From: Clostridiales bacterium
Lineage (GTDB): Bacteria > Bacillota > Clostridia > Christensenellales > Christensenellaceae
Direction: 5' to 3'
DNA: 64,000 bases
NCBI GenBank assembly: GCA_015056045.1
Contig: SVGZ01000011.1
Coordinates: 1 to 64,000, forward strand
The first letter of the stretch is position 1. Each line of letters starts with the position of its first letter. Positions 28,901-37,391 of this stretch are shown one piece after another. Position numbers and translations under genes: made by a program. The notes below the pieces were generated by a model, which saw only the letters and a list, made by a program, of their open reading frames with translations, was not told the DNA's origin and did no database searches.

Positions 28901-31900
28901 ATGTGGGATTACAAATATCTTGAGCTGACGCTCTGGAATAGAGAAGGCTATGGCGAAGATGATGAAATGGTCGAGATTTACTGGCTGCATAGCGATGGCT
29001 ATAATTCAAGCGATCAGGGGCTTTTCTCTACCGGCATTGTTTATAACGCAAGCACGGGCTATATCAAAGACGAAACCTGCTATGCCAATATCGATTTTGA
29101 AGTCGTTCGTCTCGATCGTTTTGCTGAAGATGAATTCTTGCTTGATATTTCGGGCAATGAGCAGCAGTTCAGGCTGAAATTCAATGTCACCGAAGAAAAC
29201 GGTGAATATTCCGCACAGCTCATTCTCCATGACGGCACTGTTCTTGAAGCGGTCAAGCTGGAAAATGACTTCGAAACAGATCTTGCTTTCACAGAAAATA
29301 CCAACAACGGCGAAGATCTCCTTATCCCGAGAGGCGAAAGCTTTACCTTCAATGCCGAAGCAGTCAATAACGATGCGGAAAATCATCCGATCAGCTATCA
29401 GTGGTATGACAGCTATCCGAGTGCTGGCGTAAGCCCGCTTGAAGGTGAAACGAACCCGACGTATACGGTCACGATCGAAAACGATAAGGGCGTTTACTAC
29501 TGCCTCGTCACAGACGGCGTTGAAAAAATGCTCTATAAGACGACCTATATGGCAGCAGATGGTCTTGTCTTTGCGGGCGACAGCTTCAACCGCATGAGCG
29601 GCAAAGGCAAGAAATTCTATGCAAGAGACATCGGTTATACCGTTGGGGAAAGCCTCGCTGCAGATGCAGCGGCAACGAACGGTGCAGGCGAGATCAGCTA
29701 TCAGTGGTATTTCGTTGACAGCGGTGAAGATATGGGTGTTGCCCTTGAAGGCGAAACAAGCCCGATCTTCAGAACAAATGATGTTCTCTCCTATAGTAAA
29801 TATACCGGCTATAACGGCAATCTTGGTTTCTATTGCATCGCATCCGACGGTGTGGAAGAGATCCGCTTTGATGTGGAGATCTGCGAGATCATGTATGGTC
29901 TCGGCCTTGAGATCACTTCCCACAATGGTGCGGAAAACATCGAAATTCCGCTTTCGGCAAATGATATGAACCGTGAAATGACGCTCAGCGTTGAAGCAAA
30001 ACATAACGGTGCAGCGGATAATATCATGAGCTATCAGTGGTATCTTAATAATGAAGCGATCGCAGGTGCAACGGAAGCTTCCTATACCTTCAAAATGACG
30101 GATTGGCTGGCTGCGGAAAGAGGCCCTGTTCTCCATTATCATTGCGAAGTGACCTGCACGAATCATGCCGCACAGGAGATCTATTCCGAAGCATATGAAA
30201 GAAAGACACAGAGCTTCACCGTTCTTTCGCTCTATGATAAAGATGAAAATAACATCATCTATGCAGAAAGCGGCAAAGCCGTTACCTTAAAGGTCGATCC
30301 CGTATCGTCGGTTGAAGGCGATATCGAATACCAGTGGATGAAGGATTATACGCCCATCAAAGGCGCAACAAAACAGACGCTCGTGGTAACGCCTTATCAC
30401 AGATATGATCTTGGTGACTATGAATGCCTTGTTACGGTTCATATCGGCGGTGAGGAATATTACACCATCAGCCGTTATTTCACAAAGCGACTTGCGTATG
30501 ATTCCGGCACAGAGCTTTCGATCGATACTTTCGAGCTGAAAGACGGCAAACTGATGATCGGCGGCAGTGCTTCTTCGAATAAGATCAAAGAGGATGATTA
30601 CCTTGAAGTCATCATCCGCGATGGCAAGACGAATCCCGAAATCGGCGATGCATCTCTTGGCATTTTCACAAGGGAAAGCCTCCGCAGCTGGGAAAAGACA
30701 GGCAGCTTCAACAAGGAATTTGTCATTTCCGTCGGCGAACTTGCGCTTGATGATCTTGGTATCTACGAAATCTATGCTTCGAGCTATACGGCGGAAAGCA
30801 AGCCTGTGGTACTCAGCTTCGAACTCAAGGAAAGCGGCGTTGTTCTGGCAAAATTGACCGATGAAAAGGGCAATACGAAGTCCCTTGAAATTGCCGGACC
30901 CGAGACAACACAGCTTCGCTTCAAGACTGATGCGGAAAGCTTCATTCAGCTCAAAGCAGAGGATATCGGCAGCCTCGTTTTATCCGGTGAAGCGGTCAAT
31001 AATGACAGCGAAAAAGCCATTGCCTATACATGGAAGGTTGGCGGAAAAGTCGTCGGCAATGAAGCTGTTTATACGCTTGAAAGCATTGACCTTGCGGATA
31101 TTTCCTATAATTATTCGGCAAGACTTAACATCAGCGTAACGGCAAGCGACGGCATGGAATCCATCAGCCGTGATTTCTATCTCGAAACACTGTATTTCAC
31201 AGAAGATTTCGATGCGCATGGTTCGGAAGATATGTATCCCTATGCCGACGACAAGATCACGCTTACGGCTGAAGCATATTCTGCACTTTCCGAAACACTC
31301 AGCTATCAGTGGTATAAGGATGGCACAGCGATCGAAGGTGCAAATGAGGCTTCTTTCACGATCGAAAAGATGAAAGATGCGGATTATGGCGAATATTCCT
31401 GCGAAGTTTCCGATGGCGTACATGAAAATGCGATTAGGAGAAGCTTCAGGCTTATGGAAAAGGATTATGCAATGCGTATTTCCGAATTCAAGCTCGTGGA
31501 TAATGAAAGCCTGATCCTCCGCGGCAATGCCTACAAGAATAAGACGGAAGAGTGGAGCTATTGCGACGTATACTTCATCAACCTTGGCGAACGCATCCCC
31601 GAATATAAAACAGACGGCGAGGAAATGACGGAGCTTTCCGAACGCGGTATGCATCTCGCTGGTCTTGTACGCAATAATTCCTATAAGTATGAAACAGAGG
31701 AAAGCTTCAACTGCGATATCGATGTGGAACTCCTCGATCTTCCGAGGCTCATGCTGGGCGATTATGTACTCAACATGAACTGCAATGAGTATAATGTTGA
31801 TGCGCACCTTGTCGTAACGGAAGAAAACGGAGAATATACGGCGAAGCTCGTCTTTGATGATGGAACCGTTCTTATTGCGGAAAAAGCTTCTTCCGAAGAA

Positions 31901-33640
31901 GTTGTGACGGATCTGAAACTCACGGCAAATGCCAATATGGTCAGCGAAAGCTCCGCAGGTTATGCCGTGACCGTTTATGCAAAAGCAGGCGAACGCTATG
32001 TCTTCTGTGCGGAAGCGACGAACAATGATCCGGAAAATTATCCGATCACATACAGCTGGTATGATGCCGATCCGCGTGCATACGGCAGCATTAAGAAGAT
32101 CGATGACGGTGCAAACTGCGGTATCGAGATCACGGAAAGCGGCACGATCTTGTGTGTGATCACAGACGGTGTCGAAACGATCACCCTTGCACAGACATAC
32201 GAAGTTGCTGAAGGCGCTGTCTTTGCAAGCCATGATCAGTATGGCGGAAATGGTGTACCCGCAGGGCAGAAGTATTTCTTCGGTGAACGCAATATGATGC
32301 CGGAATCCATCGTAACGCTTGATGCCACAGCGATCAACGGCGCAGCAGCATTCAGCTATGCATGGACATTAAATGGCAATGAGGCCGGCAATGAAGCAAA
32401 ACTGACGGTCTATGGCTATCAGCTTGAAAATGACCATGTCAATACAGCTGTCTGCACAGTAACCGATGGCGTTGAAACGCTGACGATGGAGATCGATCTT
32501 ATTCCGATGGAATGGTTAAATTCCTGGAATGTTAAAACAAATCTCCGCGTAACAGTGCCTGAAGATCTGAATTATGAGACAAGTTCCGAGCCTACATATA
32601 GAGTCGGCCTGACAAACAGCGATATCGGTGGACTTACACTTTCCGTTGCAGCGGAAAATGATGATCCGGCAAATTACCCGATCAGCTATCAGTGGTATTT
32701 GGATGAGGAAGAACTTGCAGGCGAAACAAATGCTCCGCTTGAGATTCCGCTTACATTGCAGGATGTTATTGATGGAAACTTCGGCAGATATAAAGTCGTC
32801 ATTAGCGACGGAATTGAGGAAAAGATCGTTTGGTTTGAACTGATTTCCTTCTATTTCACAGAGGAAGACCCGCAGTATGCTGTTCCGGCAAAACCGGGCG
32901 AAAAAGTCACCTTTGATGCAGCGGCAGTTTCCGTGCTCGATAGCTCGCTTGGCTATCAGTGGTTCAGAAATGGCGAAGCGATCACAGGCGCAACCGAAGC
33001 GACCTATACCATTACTGCAAGTATTTCGGATTTCAGCAGTGCATATCTGTGTGATGTACCGCGCTATACCTGCACAGTAACGGATAACGTCTTGGGTAAA
33101 CAACTGACAAGCAACGAATACTACCTCGTTTATGACGTAGAACCGCAGCTCAAGATCGACAATTTTGCTTTCCTCGGTGATAAGCTTGTCTTCGGCGGTG
33201 AAGCTTCCGCAGAAAAATATTACGCAAATGGCAGCTTTGATTTCCGCATCGAAAGCGAAGATGAAAATGGCGCATTCGTTGTTCCTGTCGGCAATGATGT
33301 TCTTGGCGGCTATAAACGCGAATATGAAACAAAGACACAGGACTGCCTCGAATTTGAGTATTACATCAGGAATGTGACAGAGCTTTCCGTTGGGAAATAT
33401 GAGCTTTCTATGATGTATGATGCAAAGGGCTATTTTGAAGGCGAAGATTGGTATTATAACGGTGATGTCTGGTATCTTGAAATCGAAAAGAGTTGGGATA
33501 GCCGTTATACCGCAACGCTGACATCGCCCGATGGTACAGTAAAAACGGTAACATCGGAGACTCTTGGCGGTACAGGTCTTGAAATCGTTGGCAAACCCGA
33601 GGAATTCTTCTATATCCCGACGGAAGGTTCATCGGAATAG
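22937..33640 (+). CDS. Giant secreted BspA-like leucine-rich-repeat and Ig-like protein, ends at an in-frame TAG
   Basis: 3567 residues up to TAG at 33640. Residues 1-28 are a signal peptide (basic start, hydrophobic core, AYA/A cleavage). Four header modules of the form CGDNLTW...GTLTISGTGAM start near residues 50, 207, 450 and 869, each followed by LRR_5-type repeats. A beta-helix-like stretch (TKYTTFEEAFAAAKSGDTIVLL) begins near 672. From about 1135 onward there are many Ig-like modules with SYQWYKDG...YSCEVSDG patterns. Such proteins mediate adhesion or polymer binding. The protein has no LPXTG or membrane anchor. The stop falls inside an Ig-like module and the same frame continues to 36277. 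Confidence 0.9.
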   Translation: MRRAKKVLAMFLSILTLVTQMLPIGAYAAPIVKVKNIVSETAPVDAAVDACGDNLTWAFDAATGTLTISGTGAMWDYEPQASRPYPTSPWYNGTVIYEPTTVIIEEGVTSIGSYAFWIMTSIENVSLPETLKSIGEQAFYSCTHIESLTLPVSLTNIGDWAFGECTALTTVNYGGTEADRANITIGAVNDPLLNAAWTYAEEVTIGGECGDNLTWTFDAATGTLTISGEGEMGDMYENGEYIMPWEDYKENIRVVVVEEGVTVIENHAFSDCINLNKVELPTSLVVLGNFSFENCSSLTSVSLPVGLTATYECVFAHCTALTEVILPEGLESISNGAFMYCSNLASLKIPDSVWDIGISAFEGCDKLTNISIPEKVTSISYYLFRNCTALESIYIPENITDINDGAFNGCTALATVNYGGTEADRANITIGTNNELLTNAAWTYYTYPTEGEFGENLTWIFDRMTGTLTISGTGAMPDYSDDWRDVPWLNDTDNRYRIKKVIIGEGVTTIGASAFYECDQITEISIPSTLLSIGEGAFNCSVKLEAIDLPEGLITIADYAFIDCWALRDVVIPSTVETIGRSAFAYCKNITKITVPEKVTEIGKYTFTDCTSLTSISLPKGLTSIGQYAFNGCTALTTVSYDGTETDRANITIGEYNDPLLNAEWIGYAAQIGNTKYTTFEEAFAAAKSGDTIVLLRYASFDEDVTIDENMEITLDLNGFDFDAYIQIDVYGHLTIKGKGNFFGSGNGFMHVHSGGSATLQDAAFYQEGDGSNIFITVDGSLEINSGTFYPWHCLANATNGSIVITGGNFSSQDNNEGTMADAEIVSGNVLISGGTFDRPVPEKYCAEGYEPYDNGDGTYTVVQGLTEAISGECGDHLTWILSTDGILTISGTGAMSDYEYVAESETIDSPWYAYRRSIKKVVIEDGVTSIGNSAFEGCKAMTEIVLPDGLTSIGESAFYECSSLAGIDLPDTIETIGERTFTLCDSLSSVALPANLKEIPNYLFIGCAGLTEVIIPEGVVSIGNSAFQECPMLTTVVLPETLTSLGEFVFRYSGLTNIILPESMTSIADYAFCDCEKLESITVPKTIGSIGMSAFSNCYVLADVYYSGSVIDRNNITIGEDNDPLLHANWHYAETVVTNLRLAEYATQPGERYVGDHYELHIAIENDNETDFPITVTWYKKDQTAESHSQYPDDEDSFGWEVFYEGETNFSISYVTTGTDEYCIVADDGIEKKYFTYIFYVDENYGLYFIPEGGKSKVESFLVYTGEEMYLETRARSSRVDADVWYTWYRDGECIDDGSNQIWIYTDDLGVGSYTYTCKITDGTETITYQAEVVVQNPTGLRFTWSPYYEKEDNWWVTEGDALSFGYFDITNDDGSEIFYQWYKNGEIIEGATDNWYEVSEIQLSDEGDVYLCRIWDANDEITYTATIEDVSANTNLRFADESMLSGESRTIYLNEGNGILDGLAISDREDEYPISYQWCVINDYGWNGLDNAVGSSYSITEGTYLQDFDGMDSLKAAQGYAVQVTDGEHTISYEFYVKDFYFADQTEGEIAMGVIYGEETTLSAEAVSVFGDRTTYSWYYEGTLIEGETSPTLMVMVEDETDLGRYSCVVMTEVDYTSEGEVAQVYTRNISKDFYLYIEEDVQISIDAFEIIDGEKLHIKGTASANANSGKIFLDWEWQDEWGNYYENDYGFFDDEIQDKYFDEETGRYVCAFDLTKKYIQSYNEFSFTLKAQGTHELEELAFTYLYGNCHYENGDEWIYAANVESVETNLRFENGRTNIWEEIDLKAEDIGTIVLDATAVNDDPETYPITYRWSNSNEDFDDHTDSTMTVEIVGRDDISDYYRSNSIEYRAKVTDTQREINATWYLNTFYFLNDDGYEYHNVDLGEVVLLEAEVYSARGNEVSYQWYKDDQLLEGATSRAYAVVVDDTADYGTYRCYASENIGEGRIYMNYPVYPKTTTYEITDLYLVGNEKLIVKGNAMSVPHEMWDYKYLELTLWNREGYGEDDEMVEIYWLHSDGYNSSDQGLFSTGIVYNASTGYIKDETCYANIDFEVVRLDRFAEDEFLLDISGNEQQFRLKFNVTEENGEYSAQLILHDGTVLEAVKLENDFETDLAFTENTNNGEDLLIPRGESFTFNAEAVNNDAENHPISYQWYDSYPSAGVSPLEGETNPTYTVTIENDKGVYYCLVTDGVEKMLYKTTYMAADGLVFAGDSFNRMSGKGKKFYARDIGYTVGESLAADAAATNGAGEISYQWYFVDSGEDMGVALEGETSPIFRTNDVLSYSKYTGYNGNLGFYCIASDGVEEIRFDVEICEIMYGLGLEITSHNGAENIEIPLSANDMNREMTLSVEAKHNGAADNIMSYQWYLNNEAIAGATEASYTFKMTDWLAAERGPVLHYHCEVTCTNHAAQEIYSEAYERKTQSFTVLSLYDKDENNIIYAESGKAVTLKVDPVSSVEGDIEYQWMKDYTPIKGATKQTLVVTPYHRYDLGDYECLVTVHIGGEEYYTISRYFTKRLAYDSGTELSIDTFELKDGKLMIGGSASSNKIKEDDYLEVIIRDGKTNPEIGDASLGIFTRESLRSWEKTGSFNKEFVISVGELALDDLGIYEIYASSYTAESKPVVLSFELKESGVVLAKLTDEKGNTKSLEIAGPETTQLRFKTDAESFIQLKAEDIGSLVLSGEAVNNDSEKAIAYTWKVGGKVVGNEAVYTLESIDLADISYNYSARLNISVTASDGMESISRDFYLETLYFTEDFDAHGSEDMYPYADDKITLTAEAYSALSETLSYQWYKDGTAIEGANEASFTIEKMKDADYGEYSCEVSDGVHENAIRRSFRLMEKDYAMRISEFKLVDNESLILRGNAYKNKTEEWSYCDVYFINLGERIPEYKTDGEEMTELSERGMHLAGLVRNNSYKYETEESFNCDIDVELLDLPRLMLGDYVLNMNCNEYNVDAHLVVTEENGEYTAKLVFDDGTVLIAEKASSEEVVTDLKLTANANMVSESSAGYAVTVYAKAGERYVFCAEATNNDPENYPITYSWYDADPRAYGSIKKIDDGANCGIEITESGTILCVITDGVETITLAQTYEVAEGAVFASHDQYGGNGVPAGQKYFFGERNMMPESIVTLDATAINGAAAFSYAWTLNGNEAGNEAKLTVYGYQLENDHVNTAVCTVTDGVETLTMEIDLIPMEWLNSWNVKTNLRVTVPEDLNYETSSEPTYRVGLTNSDIGGLTLSVAAENDDPANYPISYQWYLDEEELAGETNAPLEIPLTLQDVIDGNFGRYKVVISDGIEEKIVWFELISFYFTEEDPQYAVPAKPGEKVTFDAAAVSVLDSSLGYQWFRNGEAITGATEATYTITASISDFSSAYLCDVPRYTCTVTDNVLGKQLTSNEYYLVYDVEPQLKIDNFAFLGDKLVFGGEASAEKYYANGSFDFRIESEDENGAFVVPVGNDVLGGYKREYETKTQDCLEFEYYIRNVTELSVGKYELSMMYDAKGYFEGEDWYYNGDVWYLEIEKSWDSRYTATLTSPDGTVKTVTSETLGGTGLEIVGKPEEFFYIPTEGSSE
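23690..24165 (+). other. Compositionally distinct LRR segment
   Basis: Within the second LRR block the codons switch to AT-rich forms (TTA, ATA, GTT, AGT), unlike the flanking GC-richer repeats. The segment ends in the near-identical DNA around GGCTGCACAGCGCTT that also occurs near 23430 and 24830. This looks like a recombined LRR cassette. Confidence 0.5.
33638..33640 (+). other. In-frame TAG codon inside an Ig-like module
   Basis: The codons around it read GAA TAG ATC. Alignment by eye with sibling modules shows no missing residues, so a single codon has become TAG (for example CAG to TAG) or TAG is decoded. Confidence 0.85.
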
Positions 33641-36277
33641 ATCGCGCTTTCCGCAGAAGCGACAAACATGAATGAAACGATCCTCCCGATCAGCTATCAG
33701 TGGTATTTCAAGCCTTATGGCAGTAACACCATGGAACAGATTGAAGGGGCAAACGATCCGATTTATGTTGTTGATCCTTCGGATGAGGCGAATTTCGGAA
33801 CATATCATTGTGATGTCAGCGATGGCGTGGAATCTCGCTCGTATAACGTCCATATCCTTTATGGAACAACGCTTGATTGGGTATACTTCCCGTATCCGTA
33901 TGTTGTTTTTGCAAATGTTGGGGAAACGGCAACGGTAACAGTTGAAGCTTCTTCCGATGCCGGCGAAGTCAGCTATACATGGTATGAGGATGAGATTTCC
34001 GAAGGCTGCATGATCGGTACAGGCCCGACTTTGACGATTGAATCGGTTGCGGAACGTGATTATGGTTCAAGCTTTATCTGTGTTGCAACAGATGGTTATA
34101 GAACGATCGAGGAATGGCTCCGCATCAGACCGCAGACGAACCTGACACTGACGCTTGAACAGGATAACTTCCTTGTTAAGAAAGGCGATAAGGTCGAAAT
34201 CCGCGGCATTGCCACAATGGATAAAGAATCCGGCAAAGAGCTTGGCATTATGATGGCAATCCTTGAAACATGGCAGGATATGGATGGATTCTGGCATGAT
34301 GGCGGTGTCAATGACTGGTTCATTGTCAGTGAAGAAAATGATATTTGGGGCGGTACTGATTGGACAGGTGTCCTTGACGGAACAGCGACGACAAATGTTG
34401 TCTTTACAGAAAACGATGGCATGCTCATGGCGGAATTCGTTATCACGATCCCCGCTATGAATGAAAACTGGCAGGGCAACTTTGCGATAGCTGCTGAAGA
34501 TGCCAACGGTGGTGCCATTAAGAAGGATATCCATATTGAAATGACGGATGAGCTCTTTATGGAAGGCGTTCCAAGCGAAGTTCCCGAAATCGGTGAGGTC
34601 GTCGTTGTGACCACAGAAGCTGATCCCGAGATCGAAGCCGCATTGAAAGAAGAGATCGGCGAAAATACTGATATTCTTTGGGCACAGGATATCAAACTGG
34701 TCGAACAGAACAGCGGCAAAGAATATAAACACAATGGTAAGATCAAGCTGAATATCCCTGTCGGCAAGGAATATAACGGCAGAATGGCAAAAGTCTATCA
34801 TTACTTCGATGATGGCAGCTATGAGGTTCTGGAAGGCGTCATCAAGAACGGTAAAGTTACTGTTGAAGTAGAAAGCTTGTCTCCCTTCTTCGTTATTCTC
34901 AGTGATGAAGAAGTGGCAATGATCGGCGAAACGATTTACTCAAGCCTTGCAGAAGCAATTGCTGCGGCAAATGATGGGGATGTCATTACGCTGATCAGCG
35001 ACGTTAAGCTTAGCGAAAAGCTCAGCATCAGTAAGAATGTCACGATCGATCTCAACGGTCATGCCATCACAGCGGACTTTGTCGATTCTTACGGCACGAT
35101 CTATGTCGGTATGAAGGGTGATCTCACGCTGAAAGACAGTGCAGGCACGGGTTCGATAAGCAACAAAAATGCTGTAGTAATTGGCGTCTATGGCAAACTT
35201 ACAGTTGAAGGCGGCACATATACTTCCGGCGAAGAATATACAGCACTCTACAACTTCTATTACAATGGTGAAACCTATGGCACAACGGAAGTAAAAGGCG
35301 GCACATTTACATCGTCTGTCTGGAATAGTGGTAAACTTGATATTTCTGGCGGTATATTTGCTGATATCGATAACAGTGGACAGCTTGTGATCACAGATGC
35401 TGTTGTCAATGGCGAGATCATTGCAAAAGATGGTTCCGATGCACCGGCACTTGAAGGCAAAGGAACGATCGCGATTTCCGGCGGCAAGTATGCAAATGCT
35501 GTTGAAAAAGCGTGGTGTGCAGAAGGTTATGTACCGAGCGATGAAGCTGTTGATGGGTATTATAGGGTAGAAACAGATCCTGCTGTATATAGTGAAGCAG
35601 TTATTGGGGAAACCTATTATGCAACGATTGACGAAGCGATTGGTACAGCAAAGAGCGGAGATACGGTAGTGCTTCTGAAAGATTCGGTATCAGCAAATAG
35701 ACTGATCGCGGTATATAGCGGCGTAACGCTTGACCTCAACGGTAATGAACTTACCGCAGAACATGCAGTAGCATTCAGTGGAGCACACATTGTTGATAAC
35801 AGCTCTGAGAGAACAGGCCTTCTGAAAGTAGCAAAGGGCAACCTCATCCTTGATATCAATAATGCAATGATGCCTGTATACAACGGTGTTGACGGATATA
35901 TCTTTACGAAATTTGTATATGCACTCTCGCAGGATACAAAGTACGTAGGAGAAGGCTTTAAGATCAATGCGATCCCTGCGCCTGGCTTAAATGTAGTTGA
36001 ATTATTTAAGAATGGTGCAGCTGATAATGATGTAAAGATCATGATCAGACTTACATGGGATACTGCAGATGGTGTCAGAACACAGGACTTTGTATTCAAT
36101 GAAAATACAATTGGAAATGTTTATCAGTCAAATAAAGGTACGGAAACAGGATATGGAAGGATGTTTACCATGACGGTTACCGGTATTGATAGTGTAAGTA
36201 ATCTTAGAGCAAATGTAGTTATTCTTTCCGGAACACATGCAGAAGTAAAGAATGCGAAAGCATTGCAGATTAAATAA
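33641..36277 (+). CDS. Same-frame continuation of the giant protein after TAG (first ATG 33668)
   Basis: 878 more codons in the same frame, beginning IALSAEATN and PISYQWYFK, the second half of the Ig-like module cut by TAG. More Ig-like modules follow. Then two beta-helix-like cassettes start near 34921 (IGETIYSSLAEAIAAANDGD) and 35600 (IGETYYATIDEAIGTAKSGD), and a novel C-terminal region closes the protein. There is no ribosome site before the ATG at 33668 and no signal peptide. It can therefore reach the surface only by read-through or recoding, or in a strain with an intact codon. With the TAG decoded the protein would have 4446 residues. Confidence 0.75.
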   Translation: MALSAEATNMNETILPISYQWYFKPYGSNTMEQIEGANDPIYVVDPSDEANFGTYHCDVSDGVESRSYNVHILYGTTLDWVYFPYPYVVFANVGETATVTVEASSDAGEVSYTWYEDEISEGCMIGTGPTLTIESVAERDYGSSFICVATDGYRTIEEWLRIRPQTNLTLTLEQDNFLVKKGDKVEIRGIATMDKESGKELGIMMAILETWQDMDGFWHDGGVNDWFIVSEENDIWGGTDWTGVLDGTATTNVVFTENDGMLMAEFVITIPAMNENWQGNFAIAAEDANGGAIKKDIHIEMTDELFMEGVPSEVPEIGEVVVVTTEADPEIEAALKEEIGENTDILWAQDIKLVEQNSGKEYKHNGKIKLNIPVGKEYNGRMAKVYHYFDDGSYEVLEGVIKNGKVTVEVESLSPFFVILSDEEVAMIGETIYSSLAEAIAAANDGDVITLISDVKLSEKLSISKNVTIDLNGHAITADFVDSYGTIYVGMKGDLTLKDSAGTGSISNKNAVVIGVYGKLTVEGGTYTSGEEYTALYNFYYNGETYGTTEVKGGTFTSSVWNSGKLDISGGIFADIDNSGQLVITDAVVNGEIIAKDGSDAPALEGKGTIAISGGKYANAVEKAWCAEGYVPSDEAVDGYYRVETDPAVYSEAVIGETYYATIDEAIGTAKSGDTVVLLKDSVSANRLIAVYSGVTLDLNGNELTAEHAVAFSGAHIVDNSSERTGLLKVAKGNLILDINNAMMPVYNGVDGYIFTKFVYALSQDTKYVGEGFKINAIPAPGLNVVELFKNGAADNDVKIMIRLTWDTADGVRTQDFVFNENTIGNVYQSNKGTETGYGRMFTMTVTGIDSVSNLRANVVILSGTHAEVKNAKALQIK

Positions 36278-36294
36278 AAGGAAGGAGCAAAATA

Positions 36295-36420
36295 ATGAAG
36301 GAATACACAAAACCTGAAGTAAAACTTGTCAAATTTGAAACAGAAAACATTGCTGATATCGGTACTGGTAATGATGCTGACGCAAGCAATGAGTTTAACG
36401 ATGATAGTTTTGGTGCATAA
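36295..36420 (+). CDS. 41-residue peptide with conserved-looking leader
   Basis: MKEYTKPEVKLVKFETENIADI followed (in the remaining residues) by a glycine/asparagine/aspartate-rich tail ending DDSFGA. The ATG follows GGAAGGAG with ideal spacing, 17 bases after the giant protein stop. The opening Y-x-K-P-E-V-x-x-x-x-F-E resembles small clostridial peptides and the leader of some ribosomally made peptides. No modification enzyme is nearby. No cysteine or lanthionine-type core is present, so a RiPP assignment is weak. The function is unknown. Confidence 0.7.
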   Translation: MKEYTKPEVKLVKFETENIADIGTGNDADASNEFNDDSFGA

Positions 36421-36458
36421 GTAAATGCTCTATAAAATTGCAAAAAGCAAAAAGATAA

Positions 36459-36501
36459 GATGATATACTCTTACTGTTTAGTACAGGGAGAAGGTATCAT
36501 C
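36459..36501 (+). other. Stem-loop downstream of the 41-aa gene
   Basis: GATGATA (36459-36465) pairs with TATCATC (36495-36501), with an inner CTGT/ACAG helix. It could be a structured 3' end or small RNA element. Confidence 0.3.
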
Positions 36502-36510
36502 TAAAGTAAG

Positions 36511-36553
36511 CTAAAACCCCCACCATATGAAATTCATAAGGTGGGGGTTTCTA
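36511..36553. terminator. Bidirectional terminator
   Basis: AAACCCCCACC (36514-36524) pairs with GGTGGGGGTTT (36540-36550). It serves the giant-protein operon on + and yebC on -. Confidence 0.9.
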
Positions 36554-36564
36554 TCAATTACAGT

Positions 36565-37290
36565 TTATTCAGCGATTTCAGCGTTATGGTAAACGTTCTG
36601 AACATCATCGTTATCTTCAAGCATATCGATCATCTTTTCGAATGTCTCGAGCTTTTCGCCGTCAATGGCAACGGTGTTCTGCGGGATCATGGAGATCTCT
36701 GCATTGTCGAAAGTGAAACCGGCTTCTTCAAGTGCTGTGCATACAGCAGCGAATTCTGTAGGACCGGTTGTAACTTCAAAAATACCGTCTTCTTCGGAAA
36801 CGTCTTCTGCGCCTGCATCAAGTGCAATCATCATCAGTTCGTCTTCGTCAATGCCTTCACCGTTGATCTCGATGACGCCTTTTTTGTCGAACATCCAGGA
36901 TACACAGCCTGTTGCGCCCATGGAACCGCCGTATTTGCTCATCGCGTGGCGAACATCGCCTGCTGTGCGGTTGCGGTTGTCTGTGAGTGTTGTGATGATA
37001 ACGGCAACGCCGCCTACGCCATAACCTTCATAGGTAATTTCTTCATAGTTGATGTTTCCGAGTTCACCGGAAGCTTTTTTGATCGTTCTTGTCACGTTGT
37101 CGTTGGGCATGTTGTTTGCTTTTGCCTTGGCAACTGCGTCACGAAGTCTCGGGTTCATGTTGGGGTCAGCGCCACCCATCTTGACAGCTACGGAAATTTC
37201 TCTGACGATTTTTGTGAATACTTTGCCTCTGCCGGCATCCGTTTTTTCTTTTTTACGGTGGATCGTTGCCCATTTGGAATGACCTGACAT
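36565..37290 (-). CDS. yebC: YebC/PmpR family protein
   Basis: 241 residues, family opening [19 protein letters not shown] and [28 protein letters not shown] (shown only in part elsewhere in the family). Long annotated as a DNA-binding regulator; some members help ribosomes at proline stretches. Single-gene unit with its own promoter and a shared terminator. Starts after AAGGGAG. Confidence 0.95.
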   Translation of the reverse strand: MSGHSKWATIHRKKEKTDAGRGKVFTKIVREISVAVKMGGADPNMNPRLRDAVAKAKANNMPNDNVTRTIKKASGELGNINYEEITYEGYGVGGVAVIITTLTDNRNRTAGDVRHAMSKYGGSMGATGCVSWMFDKKGVIEINGEGIDEDELMMIALDAGAEDVSEEDGIFEVTTGPTEFAAVCTALEEAGFTFDNAEISMIPQNTVAIDGEKLETFEKMIDMLEDNDDVQNVYHNAEIAE

Positions 37291-37350
37291 ATTATTTCTC
37301 CCTTCTCAAATCATTTCGTGCGGCGGTTTCCGCGCACTAAAGGACAAATT

Positions 37351-37380
37351 ATTATATCATGCAAACACTTTATATAGCAA
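37351..37380 (-). promoter_or_regulatory. Promoter of yebC
   Basis: Minus-strand TTGCTA (37380-37375), 18 bases, TATAAT (37356-37351), about 60 bases before the start. Confidence 0.5.
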
Positions 37381-37391
37381 GCCTTTTTATA

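Noticed and set aside
26117-32233. Long minus-strand open frames (470, 386 and 417 codons) opposite the giant protein
   Set aside because: Low-complexity antisense shadows rich in I, F, C and R with no ribosome sites; the plus-strand frame has signal peptide and repeats.
36295-36420. 41-codon peptide as a lanthipeptide or lasso precursor
   Set aside because: No cysteines, and no modification, protease or export gene in the neighbourhood; left as unknown.
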